From Sphingobacteriia bacterium 24-36-13 (GTDB taxonomy: Bacteria; Bacteroidota; Bacteroidia; Chitinophagales; Chitinophagaceae), in NCBI GenBank assembly GCA_002281875.1, contig NCHN01000024.1:1-44493 (forward strand): DNA of 44,493 nt, read 5' to 3'. A model generated the notes under the pieces. It ran no database searches, was not told where the DNA came from, and saw only the letters and a program-made list of their open reading frames with translations. Below, piece after piece: positions 10,366 to 18,629 of this stretch. The position numbers were made by a program, and so were the translations under genes. Each line of letters begins with the position of its first letter. Positions within the stretch are counted from its first letter, which is position 1.

Positions 10366-11364
10366 ATGAATAAAAGAAGCGCAGCTATTACCGCAGTTGG
10401 AGGATATGTTCCCGAAACAAAGTTGACCAATTTTGATTTAGAAAAAATGGTAGATACCAACGACGAATGGATTAGAACAAGAACCGGTATTGAAGAAAGA
10501 AGAATATTAAAAGAACCTGGTAAAGCCAGTAGCGATATGGCAGTCCCTGCCATTCAAGAAATTCTTCGCAAGAAAAATTTAGCCCCAACCGATATAGATT
10601 GCATCATTTGTGCAACAGTTACACCAGATATGGTTTTCCCAGCCACTGCCAATATCATTGCCGATAAATTGGGCGCCACCAATGCTTGGGGATTTGACAT
10701 GAGTGCTGCCTGTAGTGGTTTTTTATATGCCGTAACTACAGGAGCTATGTTCATTGAGAGTGGCCGATATAAAAATATAATTGTAGTTGGAGTTGATAAA
10801 ATGAGTGCCATTATCGATTATACAGACAGAGCTACTTGTATCATTTTTGGAGACGGAGCAGGAGCCATTTTACTACAACCTACCGAAGAAGAAGTGGGCA
10901 TCAAAGACAGCATCTTACGCAGCGATGGAAGTGGCAGACAATATTTACATATGAAAGCAGGTGGTTCTTTAAAACCAGCAACTGTAGAAACAGTAATGGC
11001 TAAAGAACACTATGCCTACCAAGAAGGACAAGCCGTTTTCAAATTTGCGGTAAAAGGCATGGCCGATGTAAGTGCCGAATTATTAGAGCGAAACAATTTA
11101 ACCGCAGATGATATTGCATGGTTGGTTCCACACCAAGCCAATTTAAGAATCATTGATGCAACCGCCAACCGCATGGGTTTACCCAAAGAGAAAGTGATGA
11201 TTAATATTCAGAAATATGGCAACACTACTGCTGCAACATTGCCACTTTGTTTATGGGATTGGGAGAAACAATTAAAGAAAGGAGACAATATTGTTTTGGC
11301 AGCATTTGGTGGTGGATTTACCTGGGGAGCAACTTGGGTTAAATGGGCTTATGACAGTGAATAA
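10366..11364 (+). CDS. fabH: 3-oxoacyl-ACP synthase III (FabH)
   Basis: FabH condenses acyl-CoA with malonyl-ACP to start type II fatty-acid synthesis. The 332-aa protein carries the full catalytic triad: Cys116 in AACSGFLYA, His256 in VPHQANLRI and Asn286 in [10 protein letters not shown]. The C-terminal glycine-rich segment FGGGFTWGA is also typical. Bacteroidota often carry several KASIII paralogues, so a role in branched-chain priming or in a side pathway cannot be excluded. It is first in a plus-strand run with the PLP enzyme, GNAT protein and GH5 enzyme. fabD and fabI also lie in this window, but not in the same operon. Confidence 0.95.
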   Translation: MNKRSAAITAVGGYVPETKLTNFDLEKMVDTNDEWIRTRTGIEERRILKEPGKASSDMAVPAIQEILRKKNLAPTDIDCIICATVTPDMVFPATANIIADKLGATNAWGFDMSAACSGFLYAVTTGAMFIESGRYKNIIVVGVDKMSAIIDYTDRATCIIFGDGAGAILLQPTEEEVGIKDSILRSDGSGRQYLHMKAGGSLKPATVETVMAKEHYAYQEGQAVFKFAVKGMADVSAELLERNNLTADDIAWLVPHQANLRIIDATANRMGLPKEKVMINIQKYGNTTAATLPLCLWDWEKQLKKGDNIVLAAFGGGFTWGATWVKWAYDSE

Positions 11365-11399
11365 TATTGGATAAATATTTTCTAAAAGAGAGGAGCAAT

Positions 11400-12623
11400 A
11401 TGAGTAAAAAGTTCAAAGGAGTTGGAACCGCTGCAATACATGCATCTGGTCATGCCAATGCAGATCATGCACATTTAACGCCCATTTATGCTAGTTCAAC
11501 TTTTACGTTTGACACAGCAACTGAAGGGAGTGAGCGTTTTGCAGGTAAAGACAAAACAAAAATATACAGCAGATGGGGCAACCCAAGTTTTACTGTAGCA
11601 GAAGAAATTATTGCCGCATTAGAAACTTTTGGACTTAAGAACGAACAAGGGGAACCCCTAGAAGTTAAAGCCTTATTGCACGCTAGTGGTCAAGCCGCAT
11701 TAAGCACTTTATTTTTAGGTACTTTAAGCAAAGGAGATGCTGTATTAACACATCATGCATTGTATGGTGGCACACACGAACTCTTGCACAAAGTATTAGC
11801 GGATACGGGTGTGGAGACAGTGATGATCAACCTAAATAATGAAACAGAAATTGAAGCAGCGCTAGTTCAATATCCTTCTATAAAATTGATTCATATTGAA
11901 ACACCATCTAATCCTACATTGCGTTGTATAGATATTGAAAGGGTTTGCAACATTGCGAAAAATAAGGGCATTTTAGTTTCTGTAGACAACACAGCAGCAA
12001 CCCCTTATTTGCAACAACCATTTAAATGGGGCGCAGATTTTGTGATGCACAGCACTACTAAATTTTTGAATGGCCACGGCACTGCAGTAGGTGGAATATT
12101 ACTTGGGAAAGACCTCACCTTAATGAACGGACCCATTTGGAAATGGCATGTTTTATTAGGCGGAAATAGCAATGCATTCGATTCATTTTTATTAACCAAT
12201 GGATTAAAAACATTAGAGTTAAGGATGGAGCGTCACTGCAGCAACGCCGTGCAGGTTGCCAATTTTTTAGCCCACCACAAAGCAGTAGAAAAAGTAAATT
12301 TTTGCGGACTACCTACCCACCCAGATTATGCCATTGCAAGAAAGCAAATGAAACAAGCAGGGGCACTCATGAGTTTTGAATTAAAAGGTGGATTAGAAGC
12401 AGGTAAAAAATTTATTGATGCGTTGCAAATTTGTGTAAGAGCCATTTCATTTGGAACACCAGATACCTTACTATCGCATCCAGCCAGTATGAGTCATATG
12501 GGATTATCTAAAGAAGAACGTTTGCAATTTGATATAACAGATGGATTAATCAGACTAAGTGTAGGAATAGAAAATGTAGAAGATATTATTGCCGATTTTG
12601 AACAAGCGCTAAACACACTATGA
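11400..12623 (+). CDS. Cys/Met-metabolism PLP-dependent lyase (methionine gamma-lyase / cystathionine gamma-synthase family)
   Basis: This is a pyridoxal-phosphate enzyme of the trans-sulfuration family, 407 aa from the ATG at 11400, which has a good Shine-Dalgarno sequence (AGGAG) 3 nt upstream. Visible motifs are YSRWGNPS (PLP phosphate contact from the neighbouring subunit), the substrate loop LYGGTHELL, the conserved ETPSNPT, the Asp in VDNTAATPY, and the PLP Schiff-base Lys221 in HSTTKFLNGH. The family includes methionine gamma-lyase, cystathionine synthases and lyases, and O-acetylhomoserine sulfhydrylases. Sequence reading alone does not separate these. The next gene overlaps it by 4 bp, so translation is probably coupled. 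Confidence 0.88.
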   Translation: MSKKFKGVGTAAIHASGHANADHAHLTPIYASSTFTFDTATEGSERFAGKDKTKIYSRWGNPSFTVAEEIIAALETFGLKNEQGEPLEVKALLHASGQAALSTLFLGTLSKGDAVLTHHALYGGTHELLHKVLADTGVETVMINLNNETEIEAALVQYPSIKLIHIETPSNPTLRCIDIERVCNIAKNKGILVSVDNTAATPYLQQPFKWGADFVMHSTTKFLNGHGTAVGGILLGKDLTLMNGPIWKWHVLLGGNSNAFDSFLLTNGLKTLELRMERHCSNAVQVANFLAHHKAVEKVNFCGLPTHPDYAIARKQMKQAGALMSFELKGGLEAGKKFIDALQICVRAISFGTPDTLLSHPASMSHMGLSKEERLQFDITDGLIRLSVGIENVEDIIADFEQALNTL

Positions 12624-13081
12624 ATATCAATATCAGAAGAGCCGAAGCACGAGACTGTGCCAGAATATTAGAATTAATAAAGGAACTGGCTGTGTATGAA
12701 AATGCGCCAGACGAAGTAACTGTAACCTTAGATCATTTTATTGAAAGTGGATTTGGCCAAAAACCAGTATGGTGGGCGTTTGTAGCCGAAGAAACAAAAG
12801 CCGATGGAAGCAACGAAATACATGGATTTGCTCTCTATTATATACGATATAGTACTTGGAAAGGACAAAGAATGTATTTAGAAGATATATTGGTTACAGA
12901 AAAAATGAGGGGGCAACATATCGGAAAACTACTTTTTGAACGTTTAATAGAAGAGTGTAAAGAGAAAGAGCTGAAAGGAATGGTTTGGCAGGTATTAGAA
13001 TGGAATGAACCTGCTATTCATTTTTATAAAAAATACAATGCCCATTTTGACCCAGAATGGATCAATTGTAGTATTAACTAA
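12620..13081 (+). CDS. GNAT-family N-acetyltransferase (diamine acetyltransferase-like)
   Basis: An acetyl-CoA-dependent N-acetyltransferase of 153 aa with the single-domain GNAT fold. The N-terminal strand is INIRRAEARDCARILELIKELA. The acetyl-CoA pyrophosphate loop is VTEKMRGQHIGKLLFERLI (about residues 92-110). The C-terminal motif EWNEPAIHFYKKYNA resembles spermidine/spermine and diamine acetyltransferases. Its ATG overlaps the TGA of the PLP enzyme (ATGA). The acceptor could be a polyamine, amino acid or thialysine-like compound; this is inferred from the family only. Confidence 0.88.
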   Translation: MNINIRRAEARDCARILELIKELAVYENAPDEVTVTLDHFIESGFGQKPVWWAFVAEETKADGSNEIHGFALYYIRYSTWKGQRMYLEDILVTEKMRGQHIGKLLFERLIEECKEKELKGMVWQVLEWNEPAIHFYKKYNAHFDPEWINCSIN

Positions 13082-13091
13082 AAATTGAAAA

Positions 13092-14264
13092 GTGAGATTG
13101 AACAAAGGTATTATTGGTTTGCTGGTTGTAGTAACTGCTTTAATGATGGCCTGTTCAAAAACAGGAACATCGGCCGATCCAGTAGTTGGACCTAAAGGAA
13201 CAGCCGTGGACAAGTTAGCCAAAGGCATTAACCTTTCTAATTGGTTTAATGATTATTCGGATGCCGGGCAATATAGTAACCGATACAATAATACCCACTA
13301 TAAACAAATAAAAGATGCAGGATTTACTTATGTAAGACTGCCTATTGGACCATCAGTTATTAGTAATCCAAGTAAGATAGAAGAACTACAAACCAATAAT
13401 TTAGTTCATATAGAAAATGCAGTGAAAGGCATCACAGCAGCAGGATTATCTGTGGTATTAGAAATGCATGCAACCGGAGATAATTTTGAAGCAAGATTGG
13501 CCATTGATCCTTTAGCAAGATTATCATTTAGACAGTTTTGGAAAAATTTGGCCAATCATTTTAAAGGATACGACACATCGAAAGTGTTTTTTGAAGTATG
13601 GAACGAACCGCATATTGGCGCAGAACGTTTGGTATCGGGCATCGACAAAAATTGGTGGGCACCTTACCAAGAACAAATAGTCAATTCAATAAGAGAAGCA
13701 GCACCCAATCATTATATTATTGTAACTGCTGAAAACCACAGCAATTGGTACGAACTCATTCAATTGCAACCGTTGGCAAAGAAAAACATCATTTACAATT
13801 TTCATTTTTACGAACCATTTACTTACACACATCAGGGAGCAGATTGGATTGGAGCACCCTATTCATTCATTCGATTTCTCCCCTATCCAGGCAATCCAAC
13901 AAACGTAAGCACATTAGCAGCGAATGCAACCAATGCAGGAGCCAAGTTTCAAATAGAATGGTATGGCCGTCAACAGTTTGCAGCAGACTCTATTAATAAA
14001 ATCATGCAGACTGTTTACAATTGGAGTACACAGAAAAAAGTAGATGTCATTTGCAATGAATTTGGCGTACACAAAAAAGTGGCACCACCCGAAAGCATCC
14101 TCAATTATATGACGGATATGTCTACCTATCTCAACAAATTCGGCATTGGTTGGGGAGTCTGGGATTACGACGATACTTTTGGTATTGCCACATACACTAC
14201 AGGTACCAGAGCCGTTCTACCTGTTTGGGACAACGGAATATTAAAGGCTTTAAAACTCAATTAG
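13092..14264 (+). CDS. Glycoside hydrolase family 5 (cellulase-type) lipoprotein
   Basis: A secreted TIM-barrel endoglycosidase of 390 aa. The N-terminus is a lipoprotein signal with a lipobox-like MMAC (Cys21), so the enzyme is probably anchored in a membrane. GH5 landmarks are KGINLSNWF at the barrel start, the acid/base Glu172 in EVWNEPH, the His/Tyr pair in FHFYEPF and the nucleophile Glu323 in ICNEFGVHKK. Translation starts at GTG (13092), which is needed to include the basic n-region; the next start would be TTG at 13098. It follows the GNAT gene by 10 bp. The substrate is probably a beta-1,4-glucan or mannan. A second GH5-like gene begins at 44176. Confidence 0.9.
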   Translation: MRLNKGIIGLLVVVTALMMACSKTGTSADPVVGPKGTAVDKLAKGINLSNWFNDYSDAGQYSNRYNNTHYKQIKDAGFTYVRLPIGPSVISNPSKIEELQTNNLVHIENAVKGITAAGLSVVLEMHATGDNFEARLAIDPLARLSFRQFWKNLANHFKGYDTSKVFFEVWNEPHIGAERLVSGIDKNWWAPYQEQIVNSIREAAPNHYIIVTAENHSNWYELIQLQPLAKKNIIYNFHFYEPFTYTHQGADWIGAPYSFIRFLPYPGNPTNVSTLAANATNAGAKFQIEWYGRQQFAADSINKIMQTVYNWSTQKKVDVICNEFGVHKKVAPPESILNYMTDMSTYLNKFGIGWGVWDYDDTFGIATYTTGTRAVLPVWDNGILKALKLN

Positions 14265-14270
14265 TATTAA

Positions 14271-15167
14271 TTAACTAAAGCCGTTTGTAGTAACGGTTGC
14301 CCCAGCAATTTTTCCTACTAACCCTTGTAACACTTTACCAGGACCACATTCAGTAAATTCAGTAGCACCGTCTGCTACCATTGCTTGCACACACTGTGTC
14401 CATTTAACTGCACCAGTTAATTGATTAATTAAATTTTGTTTTATTTCTAAAGGATCAGACACCCCTTTTGCTACCGTATTTTGATATACAGGGCAAGAAG
14501 GCAAATTAAATGCTGCTGCATCAATTGCAGCGGCTAATTCTTCTTTAGCAGGGGCCATAAGAGGAGAATGAAAAGCACCTCCAACAGGTAAAACCAATGC
14601 ACGCTTTGCGCCTGCTTCTTTCATTCTAATACAAGCTAAGTCAATTGCATTAATAGAACCACTAATCACCAATTGCCCAGGACAATTATAATTAGCAGCC
14701 ACCACCACTTCACCTGTTTCTGCTTGAATGGCTGCACAAATTTCTTCTACTTTTTCATCGGCTAAATTTAATACAGCAGCCATAGTAGATGGATTCAGTT
14801 CGCAAGCTTTTTGCATGGCTTTAGCACGAATGCTTACCAACTCTAAAGCTTTGTCAAACGCCAATACACCATTGGCAACTAGTGCAGAAAACTCCCCCAA
14901 AGAATGACCAGCAACCATATCTGGTTTAGCACCTTCAATGGTTTTGAAAACCGCTACAGAGTGAATAAAAATAGCAGGCTGGGTAATATTGGTTTGCTTT
15001 AGCTCTTCGTCTGAACCAGCAAACATGGTATCACTAATACGAAAGCCTAGAATATCATTGGCTTGTTCAAACAATTCTTTTACAGAAGAATGCGCTTCAT
15101 ATAAATTTTTTCCCATTCCAGAAAACTGAGCTCCCTGACCAGGGAATACAAAAGCATGCTTTGCCAT
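14271..15167 (-). CDS. fabD: Malonyl-CoA:ACP transacylase (FabD)
   Basis: FabD transfers malonyl from CoA to acyl carrier protein for fatty-acid elongation. The 298-aa protein has the N-terminal FPGQGAQFSGMG oxyanion motif, the nucleophile Ser89 in AGHSLGEFSA, Arg114 in SIRAKAMQ that binds the malonyl carboxylate, and the catalytic His200 in GGAFHSPLM. It starts at the ATG at 15167. It converges with the GH5 gene, only 6 bp apart, with no hairpin terminator visible between them. folE lies 33 bp upstream on the same strand, so the two may be co-transcribed. Confidence 0.97.
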   Translation of the reverse strand: MAKHAFVFPGQGAQFSGMGKNLYEAHSSVKELFEQANDILGFRISDTMFAGSDEELKQTNITQPAIFIHSVAVFKTIEGAKPDMVAGHSLGEFSALVANGVLAFDKALELVSIRAKAMQKACELNPSTMAAVLNLADEKVEEICAAIQAETGEVVVAANYNCPGQLVISGSINAIDLACIRMKEAGAKRALVLPVGGAFHSPLMAPAKEELAAAIDAAAFNLPSCPVYQNTVAKGVSDPLEIKQNLINQLTGAVKWTQCVQAMVADGATEFTECGPGKVLQGLVGKIAGATVTTNGFS

Positions 15168-15200
15168 GAATTAAAAATTTATGGCAAAGTAAATGATTTT

Positions 15201-15923
15201 TTAAAACTCAGTCTTTAATTCTAGGTAACGAAGGAATTCTTCTTTGCGTTTTTCCTCTTTAAACTTACCACCATAAAAAGAAGTGATGGTAGAAGAAGTA
15301 TCGTCTTCCACTCCACGGCTAGCAACACAAAGATGTTTTGCATCAATTACAATAGCCACATCTTCCGTACCCAATTCTTTTTGTAATTCTTTCGCAATTT
15401 GCATGGTTAAACGCTCTTGCACTTGAGGACGCTTTGCATAGAATTCAACCAATCTATTCAACTTGCTCAATCCAATTACTCTACCATTGCTGATATATGC
15501 AAGATGCGCTTTACCAATAATTGGTACAAAATGGTGCTCGCAATTGCTGTAGAAAGAAATATTCTTTTCTACCAACATTTCATTGTACTTGTATTTATTG
15601 TCGAATAAAGCAACAGAAGGTTTATTGGCAGGATTAAGGCCGCTAAAAATTTCTTTCACGTACATTTTGGCCACACGCTTAGGCGTACCTTTTAAACTAT
15701 CATCAGACAAGTCTAATCCAAGGGTTTCCATGATGGCTTTGAAATGATCTTGAATAATCGCAATTTTTTCATCATCCGATTTATCAAAAGCACCAGGAAC
15801 CATAGGAGTGTCCACAGAAGTACTAATATGATTATCTCCCATTTCTTCCATTAACTCATCATCCGTAAAAACGATTTTATCACCATTCAGTCGGATATTC
15901 GACAAAGTTTCGTTCTGTTTCAT
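15201..15923 (-). CDS. folE: GTP cyclohydrolase I (FolE)
   Basis: FolE converts GTP to 7,8-dihydroneopterin triphosphate, the entry to folate, tetrahydropterin and 7-deazapurine (queuosine) pathways. Zinc ligands are visible: the Cys and His of SNCEHHFVPI and the second Cys in AKHLCVASRG. The QERLT and GLSKLNR motifs are typical. At the ATG at 15923 the frame overlaps the upstream queD-like gene by 44 bp. The conserved part begins only around DNHISTSVDTP, so an internal Met (about residue 25, ATG at 15851) is a plausible alternative start. The neighbouring queD-like genes use the FolE product, which supports a shared pterin or queuosine role. Confidence 0.95.
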   Translation of the reverse strand: MKQNETLSNIRLNGDKIVFTDDELMEEMGDNHISTSVDTPMVPGAFDKSDDEKIAIIQDHFKAIMETLGLDLSDDSLKGTPKRVAKMYVKEIFSGLNPANKPSVALFDNKYKYNEMLVEKNISFYSNCEHHFVPIIGKAHLAYISNGRVIGLSKLNRLVEFYAKRPQVQERLTMQIAKELQKELGTEDVAIVIDAKHLCVASRGVEDDTSSTITSFYGGKFKEEKRKEEFLRYLELKTEF

Positions 15924-16302
15924 ACAATCTAATTTTTAAAGTGTAACGCTCGTCTAGCTTGGCTCTTATTAAGTCGTAAATAACCACCGCAATATTTTCT
16001 GCAGTAGGATTTAAGTGCTTAAACTCCTGCGTATCTAGGTTTAAATTTTTATGATCAAATCTGTTTAATACTTGTTCTTTAACTAAGTCGCTCAAAATTT
16101 TCAGGTCAATTAAGTAACCAGTTTCTGGGTCAATTTCACCAGAAACCTGAACAATCAATTCATAGTTATGACCATGAAAGTTATCGTTATTGCATAACCC
16201 AAAAACCGCTTTGTTGCGCTCCACAGACCAAGCTGGATTATTCAGCCGATGAGCAGCATTAAAATGTTCCTTACGGAAAACAGTGATTCTTTTGTTATTC
16301 AT
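15880..16302 (-). CDS. queD: 6-carboxytetrahydropterin synthase / 6-pyruvoyl-tetrahydropterin synthase-like (QueD family), copy 1
   Basis: QueD-family enzymes act on dihydroneopterin triphosphate, the FolE product, to give 6-carboxytetrahydropterin for queuosine. This 140-aa protein has the zinc-binding histidines in HFNAAHRL and HGHNYEL and a Cys six residues before HGH (GLCNNDNFHGH), the position of the catalytic Cys. A conserved Asp/His pair sits in FDHKNLN and a terminal catalytic Glu region in YETERNFVEYP. It lies directly upstream of folE and overlaps it. A close paralogue follows at 16484-16900. Which one serves queuosine and which another pterin is unknown. Confidence 0.9.
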   Translation of the reverse strand: MNNKRITVFRKEHFNAAHRLNNPAWSVERNKAVFGLCNNDNFHGHNYELIVQVSGEIDPETGYLIDLKILSDLVKEQVLNRFDHKNLNLDTQEFKHLNPTAENIAVVIYDLIRAKLDERYTLKIRLYETERNFVEYPTEW

Positions 16303-16314
16303 GCTTAATTAATC

Positions 16315-16449
16315 TTAAGTCAAATGCCAAGTGAACGTTTGATTGTTTGGTACTGTTTCAGAAGTGTGCTGATCAAGTGTCCAAACCAATTGTTCTGTAA
16401 ACCTATCCAAATACGTACCAGAAACCAAAAAAGATGTATTTAAGTAGAT
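16315..16449 (-). pseudogene. Possible coding remnant between the two queD-like genes
   Basis: This 44-codon open stretch on the minus strand has no ATG start and ends in TAA at 16315-16317. It is bounded upstream by an in-frame TGA (16450-16452). Its translation looks protein-like (for example FLVSGTYLDRFTEQL and TVPNNQTFTWHLT) rather than like random AT-rich noise. I cannot assign it to a family. It could be the tail of a decayed gene, or chance. Confidence is low. Confidence 0.2.
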
Positions 16450-16483
16450 TCACAGTTATATAACGCAACGAAAAGCAAATTGT

Positions 16484-16900
16484 TTAAACTTGTTCCCCAA
16501 AATATTCCACATAAATTCTGGGCGTTTCGTACAATTTGACACAATGGAGCTTAACGGGGTTAGGTAAATGAGGGGCCAATTGGTTCCAAATTGCTAAAGC
16601 GAGGTTCTCAGTGCTACACATTTTACCCGCCATAAACGGCACATCCATATTTAAGTTCTTATGGTCCAAAAGGTCAATTACGTGGGTCTTAATGATTTTG
16701 CTCAATGCTTTTACATCGAATAAAAAGCCAGTATCCGGATCAGGAATACTTTTAATGGTAACATAAAGGTCATAATTGTGACCATGCCAGTTTTCATTGG
16801 CACAAACACCAAACACCTGCTCATTGCGTTCTTTGGACCAAGCAGGGTTGAATAATTTATGTGCCGCATTAAAATGTTCTTGTCTGGTCAGGTACACCAT
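16484..16900 (-). CDS. 6-carboxytetrahydropterin synthase / 6-pyruvoyl-tetrahydropterin synthase-like (QueD family), copy 2
   Basis: This 138-aa paralogue of the gene at 15880-16302 shares its whole architecture. Zinc His residues lie in HFNAAHKL and HGHNYDL, the catalytic-type Cys in GVCANENWHGH, the LDHKNLNMD segment in the middle, and the C-terminal Glu in YETPRIYVEYFG. The two copies are clearly similar along their full length, including the unusual NPAWS(V/K)ERN loop, so they look like an old tandem duplication. The ATG at 16900 is preceded by a good Bacteroidota -7 box (16918-16925). It could supply queuosine precursor or another reduced pterin; the partition between copies is unknown. 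Confidence 0.88.
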   Translation of the reverse strand: MVYLTRQEHFNAAHKLFNPAWSKERNEQVFGVCANENWHGHNYDLYVTIKSIPDPDTGFLFDVKALSKIIKTHVIDLLDHKNLNMDVPFMAGKMCSTENLALAIWNQLAPHLPNPVKLHCVKLYETPRIYVEYFGEQV

Positions 16901-16917
16901 TCCGTATAAAATTTTTG

Positions 16918-16925
16918 CAAAGGTA
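16918..16925 (-). promoter_or_regulatory. Putative Bacteroidota -7 promoter box for the second queD-like gene
   Basis: On the minus strand the sequence is TACCTTTG, an exact match to the Bacteroidota -7 consensus TAnnTTTG. It lies 17 nt before the ATG at 16900, giving a short leader. I see no clear TTG -33 box at the usual 19-21 nt spacing, so the call rests on the -7 box and its position. Confidence 0.45.
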
Positions 16926-16967
16926 CAAAAATGGAGAAAGTTGCGTGTTTTTCGTCAACTTTACAAA

Positions 16968-17636
16968 ATGAGGATTGTCATAACATCAGCCACAACGGCA
17001 GAATGGATGCCCATATTTGTGAACGTGAATGAACTGTATACAGGTAAAAGCAGTCGATTAAAATTGCAATTTTACCAGTCAGGGGTGGGATTATTGGCCT
17101 CATCTGTAGCCATTACCCGATTGGCCATAGAAGAACGCCCCGATTTAATAATCCAAGCAGGAATAGCAGGCAGTTTCAGCAAAAAATACGCACCCGGTCA
17201 AATAGTATTGGTGAACAATGAAATCTTAGGAGATACCGGAGTGGAAGAAAAAGGGGTTTGGAAAGACCTGTTCGACATGAAACTAGAGAAAAGCAGTTAT
17301 CATCCCTTCGAAAAAAGAAAACTCCCCAATCCCTGGATAAAGCAATATAACTTAATGAACTTACCCATCGTGGATGGAATAACCGTCAATCAAGTGACTA
17401 CCCAACCCACAAGGATTGCAGAATTAAAGAAGAAATATGGAGCCGCAGTAGAAAGTATGGAAGGTGCATCACTTCATTATGTAGGTAGAGAAACAGGAAT
17501 CCCCTTTATTCAAATCAGGTCCATTTCTAATTATGTTGGAGAAAGAGATAAAAGCAAATGGTTATTAAAAGAGAGTATAGAAGGACTCAACAAAGTATTG
17601 CTACAATATGTTGATAAGCTGTACAACATGAAATAA
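16968..17636 (+). CDS. mqnB: Futalosine hydrolase (MqnB)
   Basis: MqnB removes hypoxanthine from futalosine in the alternative (futalosine) route to menaquinone. It is a nucleoside-phosphorylase fold protein of 222 aa, starting at the ATG at 16968 (MRIVITSATTAEW). An in-frame upstream ATG at 16797 would run antisense through the queD-like gene and is not credible. Landmarks are QAGIAGSF (base and ribose pocket), the VESMEGASLHYV segment with the ribose-binding Met-Glu pair, and RSISNYVGERD with the catalytic-type Asn. The next gene, mqnD, catalyses a later step of the same pathway, which supports futalosine rather than MTA/SAH as substrate. Confidence 0.93.
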   Translation: MRIVITSATTAEWMPIFVNVNELYTGKSSRLKLQFYQSGVGLLASSVAITRLAIEERPDLIIQAGIAGSFSKKYAPGQIVLVNNEILGDTGVEEKGVWKDLFDMKLEKSSYHPFEKRKLPNPWIKQYNLMNLPIVDGITVNQVTTQPTRIAELKKKYGAAVESMEGASLHYVGRETGIPFIQIRSISNYVGERDKSKWLLKESIEGLNKVLLQYVDKLYNMK

Positions 17637-17669
17637 ATCTGAAAAGAATGGCTGATCAAACAATCCGTA

Positions 17670-18449
17670 ATGATGAAATTTAGTTTAGCATTTTCCCCCT
17701 GCCCCAACGATACTTTTATTTTTGATGCCTTAGTAAATCAGAAAATAGACACGAAAGGAATAACATTCGAAGTTTTTTTAGAAGACGTGCAAACCTTGAA
17801 TGAGTGGGCCATTCAAGGGAAGATGGATTTTTCAAAAATCAGTTATGGAGTTTGGAATAAAGTGAATCACCAGTATAGCTTACTCAATAGCGGAGGTGCA
17901 CTCGGCAAGGGTGTAGGACCATTGCTAATCACAAAACCTGGAAACATCAACTCGGTAAATGACATGACCATAGCCATTCCAGGAGAAAATACGACCGCGC
18001 ATTTGTTATTTAGTCTGGCCTATCCCAATGCAACTAAAAAAGTATTCAAAGTATTTCACGAAATAGAAAACGCAGTGTTGAATGGAGAAGTTGATGCAGG
18101 AGTGATCATACACGAAAACCGCTTTACTTACGAAGCAAAGGGATTAAAAAAAATTATAGACCTCGGCGCATATTGGGAAGAAACACAACAATTGCCCATT
18201 CCACTCGGAGGAATCATTGCAAAAAAAACCATTGACCCAGCAATCGTACAACAAGTGGACGAATTAATAAAGCAAAGTATTGAATATGCATTTGCCCACT
18301 ACCCTACTGTTGCACCCTATGTGATAGCGCATGCACAAGAAATGAGCGAAGAAGTGATGCGGCAGCATATCAATCTCTATGTAAACAATTTTTCGCTCGA
18401 TCTCGGCGCAGAAGGACTACTTGCTGTAGAAAAACTAACACGCATATAA
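17670..18449 (+). CDS. mqnD: 1,4-dihydroxy-6-naphthoate synthase (MqnD)
   Basis: MqnD cleaves cyclic dehypoxanthinyl futalosine to 1,4-dihydroxy-6-naphthoate in futalosine-dependent menaquinone synthesis. The 259-aa protein has the periplasmic-binding-like fold of the family. The N-terminal substrate loop is FSPCPNDTFIFDALV, the core motif DFSKISYGVW, and the glycine-rich GGALGKGVGPLL precedes the second lobe. The conserved GEVDAGVIIHENRFTY holds the catalytic-type His. Two ATGs in tandem (17670, 17673) could start it. It lies 33 bp behind mqnB. The hairpin repeat at 18451 begins just one base after its stop codon. Confidence 0.95.
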   Translation: MMKFSLAFSPCPNDTFIFDALVNQKIDTKGITFEVFLEDVQTLNEWAIQGKMDFSKISYGVWNKVNHQYSLLNSGGALGKGVGPLLITKPGNINSVNDMTIAIPGENTTAHLLFSLAYPNATKKVFKVFHEIENAVLNGEVDAGVIIHENRFTYEAKGLKKIIDLGAYWEETQQLPIPLGGIIAKKTIDPAIVQQVDELIKQSIEYAFAHYPTVAPYVIAHAQEMSEEVMRQHINLYVNNFSLDLGAEGLLAVEKLTRI

Positions 18450-18450
18450 G

Positions 18451-18533
18451 ACTTGTGTCTGTAACTCTTCATGCCTTCGCTACAATCCGTTAACACGTCT
18501 TAAATGCTCGGCATGAATTTTCCAGACACAAGT
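18451..18533. repeat. Variable-stem, conserved-core hairpin repeat, copy A1 (3' of mqnD)
   Basis: The outer arms ACTTGTGTCTG (18451-18461) and CAGACACAAGT (18523-18533) are perfectly complementary. Inner arms TTCATGCC (18468-18475) and GGCATGAA (18510-18517) are also perfect. The loop, 18476-18509, is the family core (TTCGCTACAATCC...GTCTTAAATGCTC). It begins one base after the mqnD stop codon. The core is shared with the copies at 18546, 22791 and 23057, while the arms are not. It may act as a terminator or mRNA 3'-end element, though there is no canonical T run. Confidence 0.8.
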
Positions 18534-18545
18534 AATAACTAAGTG

Positions 18546-18622
18546 TGCATCAGGAAAATTTTTTCTGAGCATTTAAGACTTCGAAGAAGGATTGCAGCGA
18601 AGAAAAAATGTTTGCTGATGCA
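18546..18622. repeat. Variable-stem, conserved-core hairpin repeat, copy A2 (3' of the multicopper oxidase)
   Basis: Outer arms TGCATCAG (18546-18553) and CTGATGCA (18615-18622) and inner arms ATTTTTTCT (18558-18566) and AGAAAAAAT (18601-18609) are perfect inverted repeats. They enclose the core GAGCATTTAAGAC...GGATTGCAGCGAA, on the opposite strand from copy A1. It ends 7 nt from the stop codon of the minus-strand oxidase gene. In the sense direction of that gene the core therefore reads the same way as A1 does behind mqnD. Confidence 0.8.
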
Positions 18623-18629
18623 TGTGTAA

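Noticed and set aside
16797-16967. N-terminal extension of mqnB from an upstream ATG
   Set aside because: It runs antisense through the start of the second queD-like gene, and the conserved MqnB sequence begins at the ATG at 16968.
18451-18622. Integron attC sites
   Set aside because: In attC sites the ends are conserved and the centre varies. Here the centre is conserved and the ends vary, and there is no integrase.
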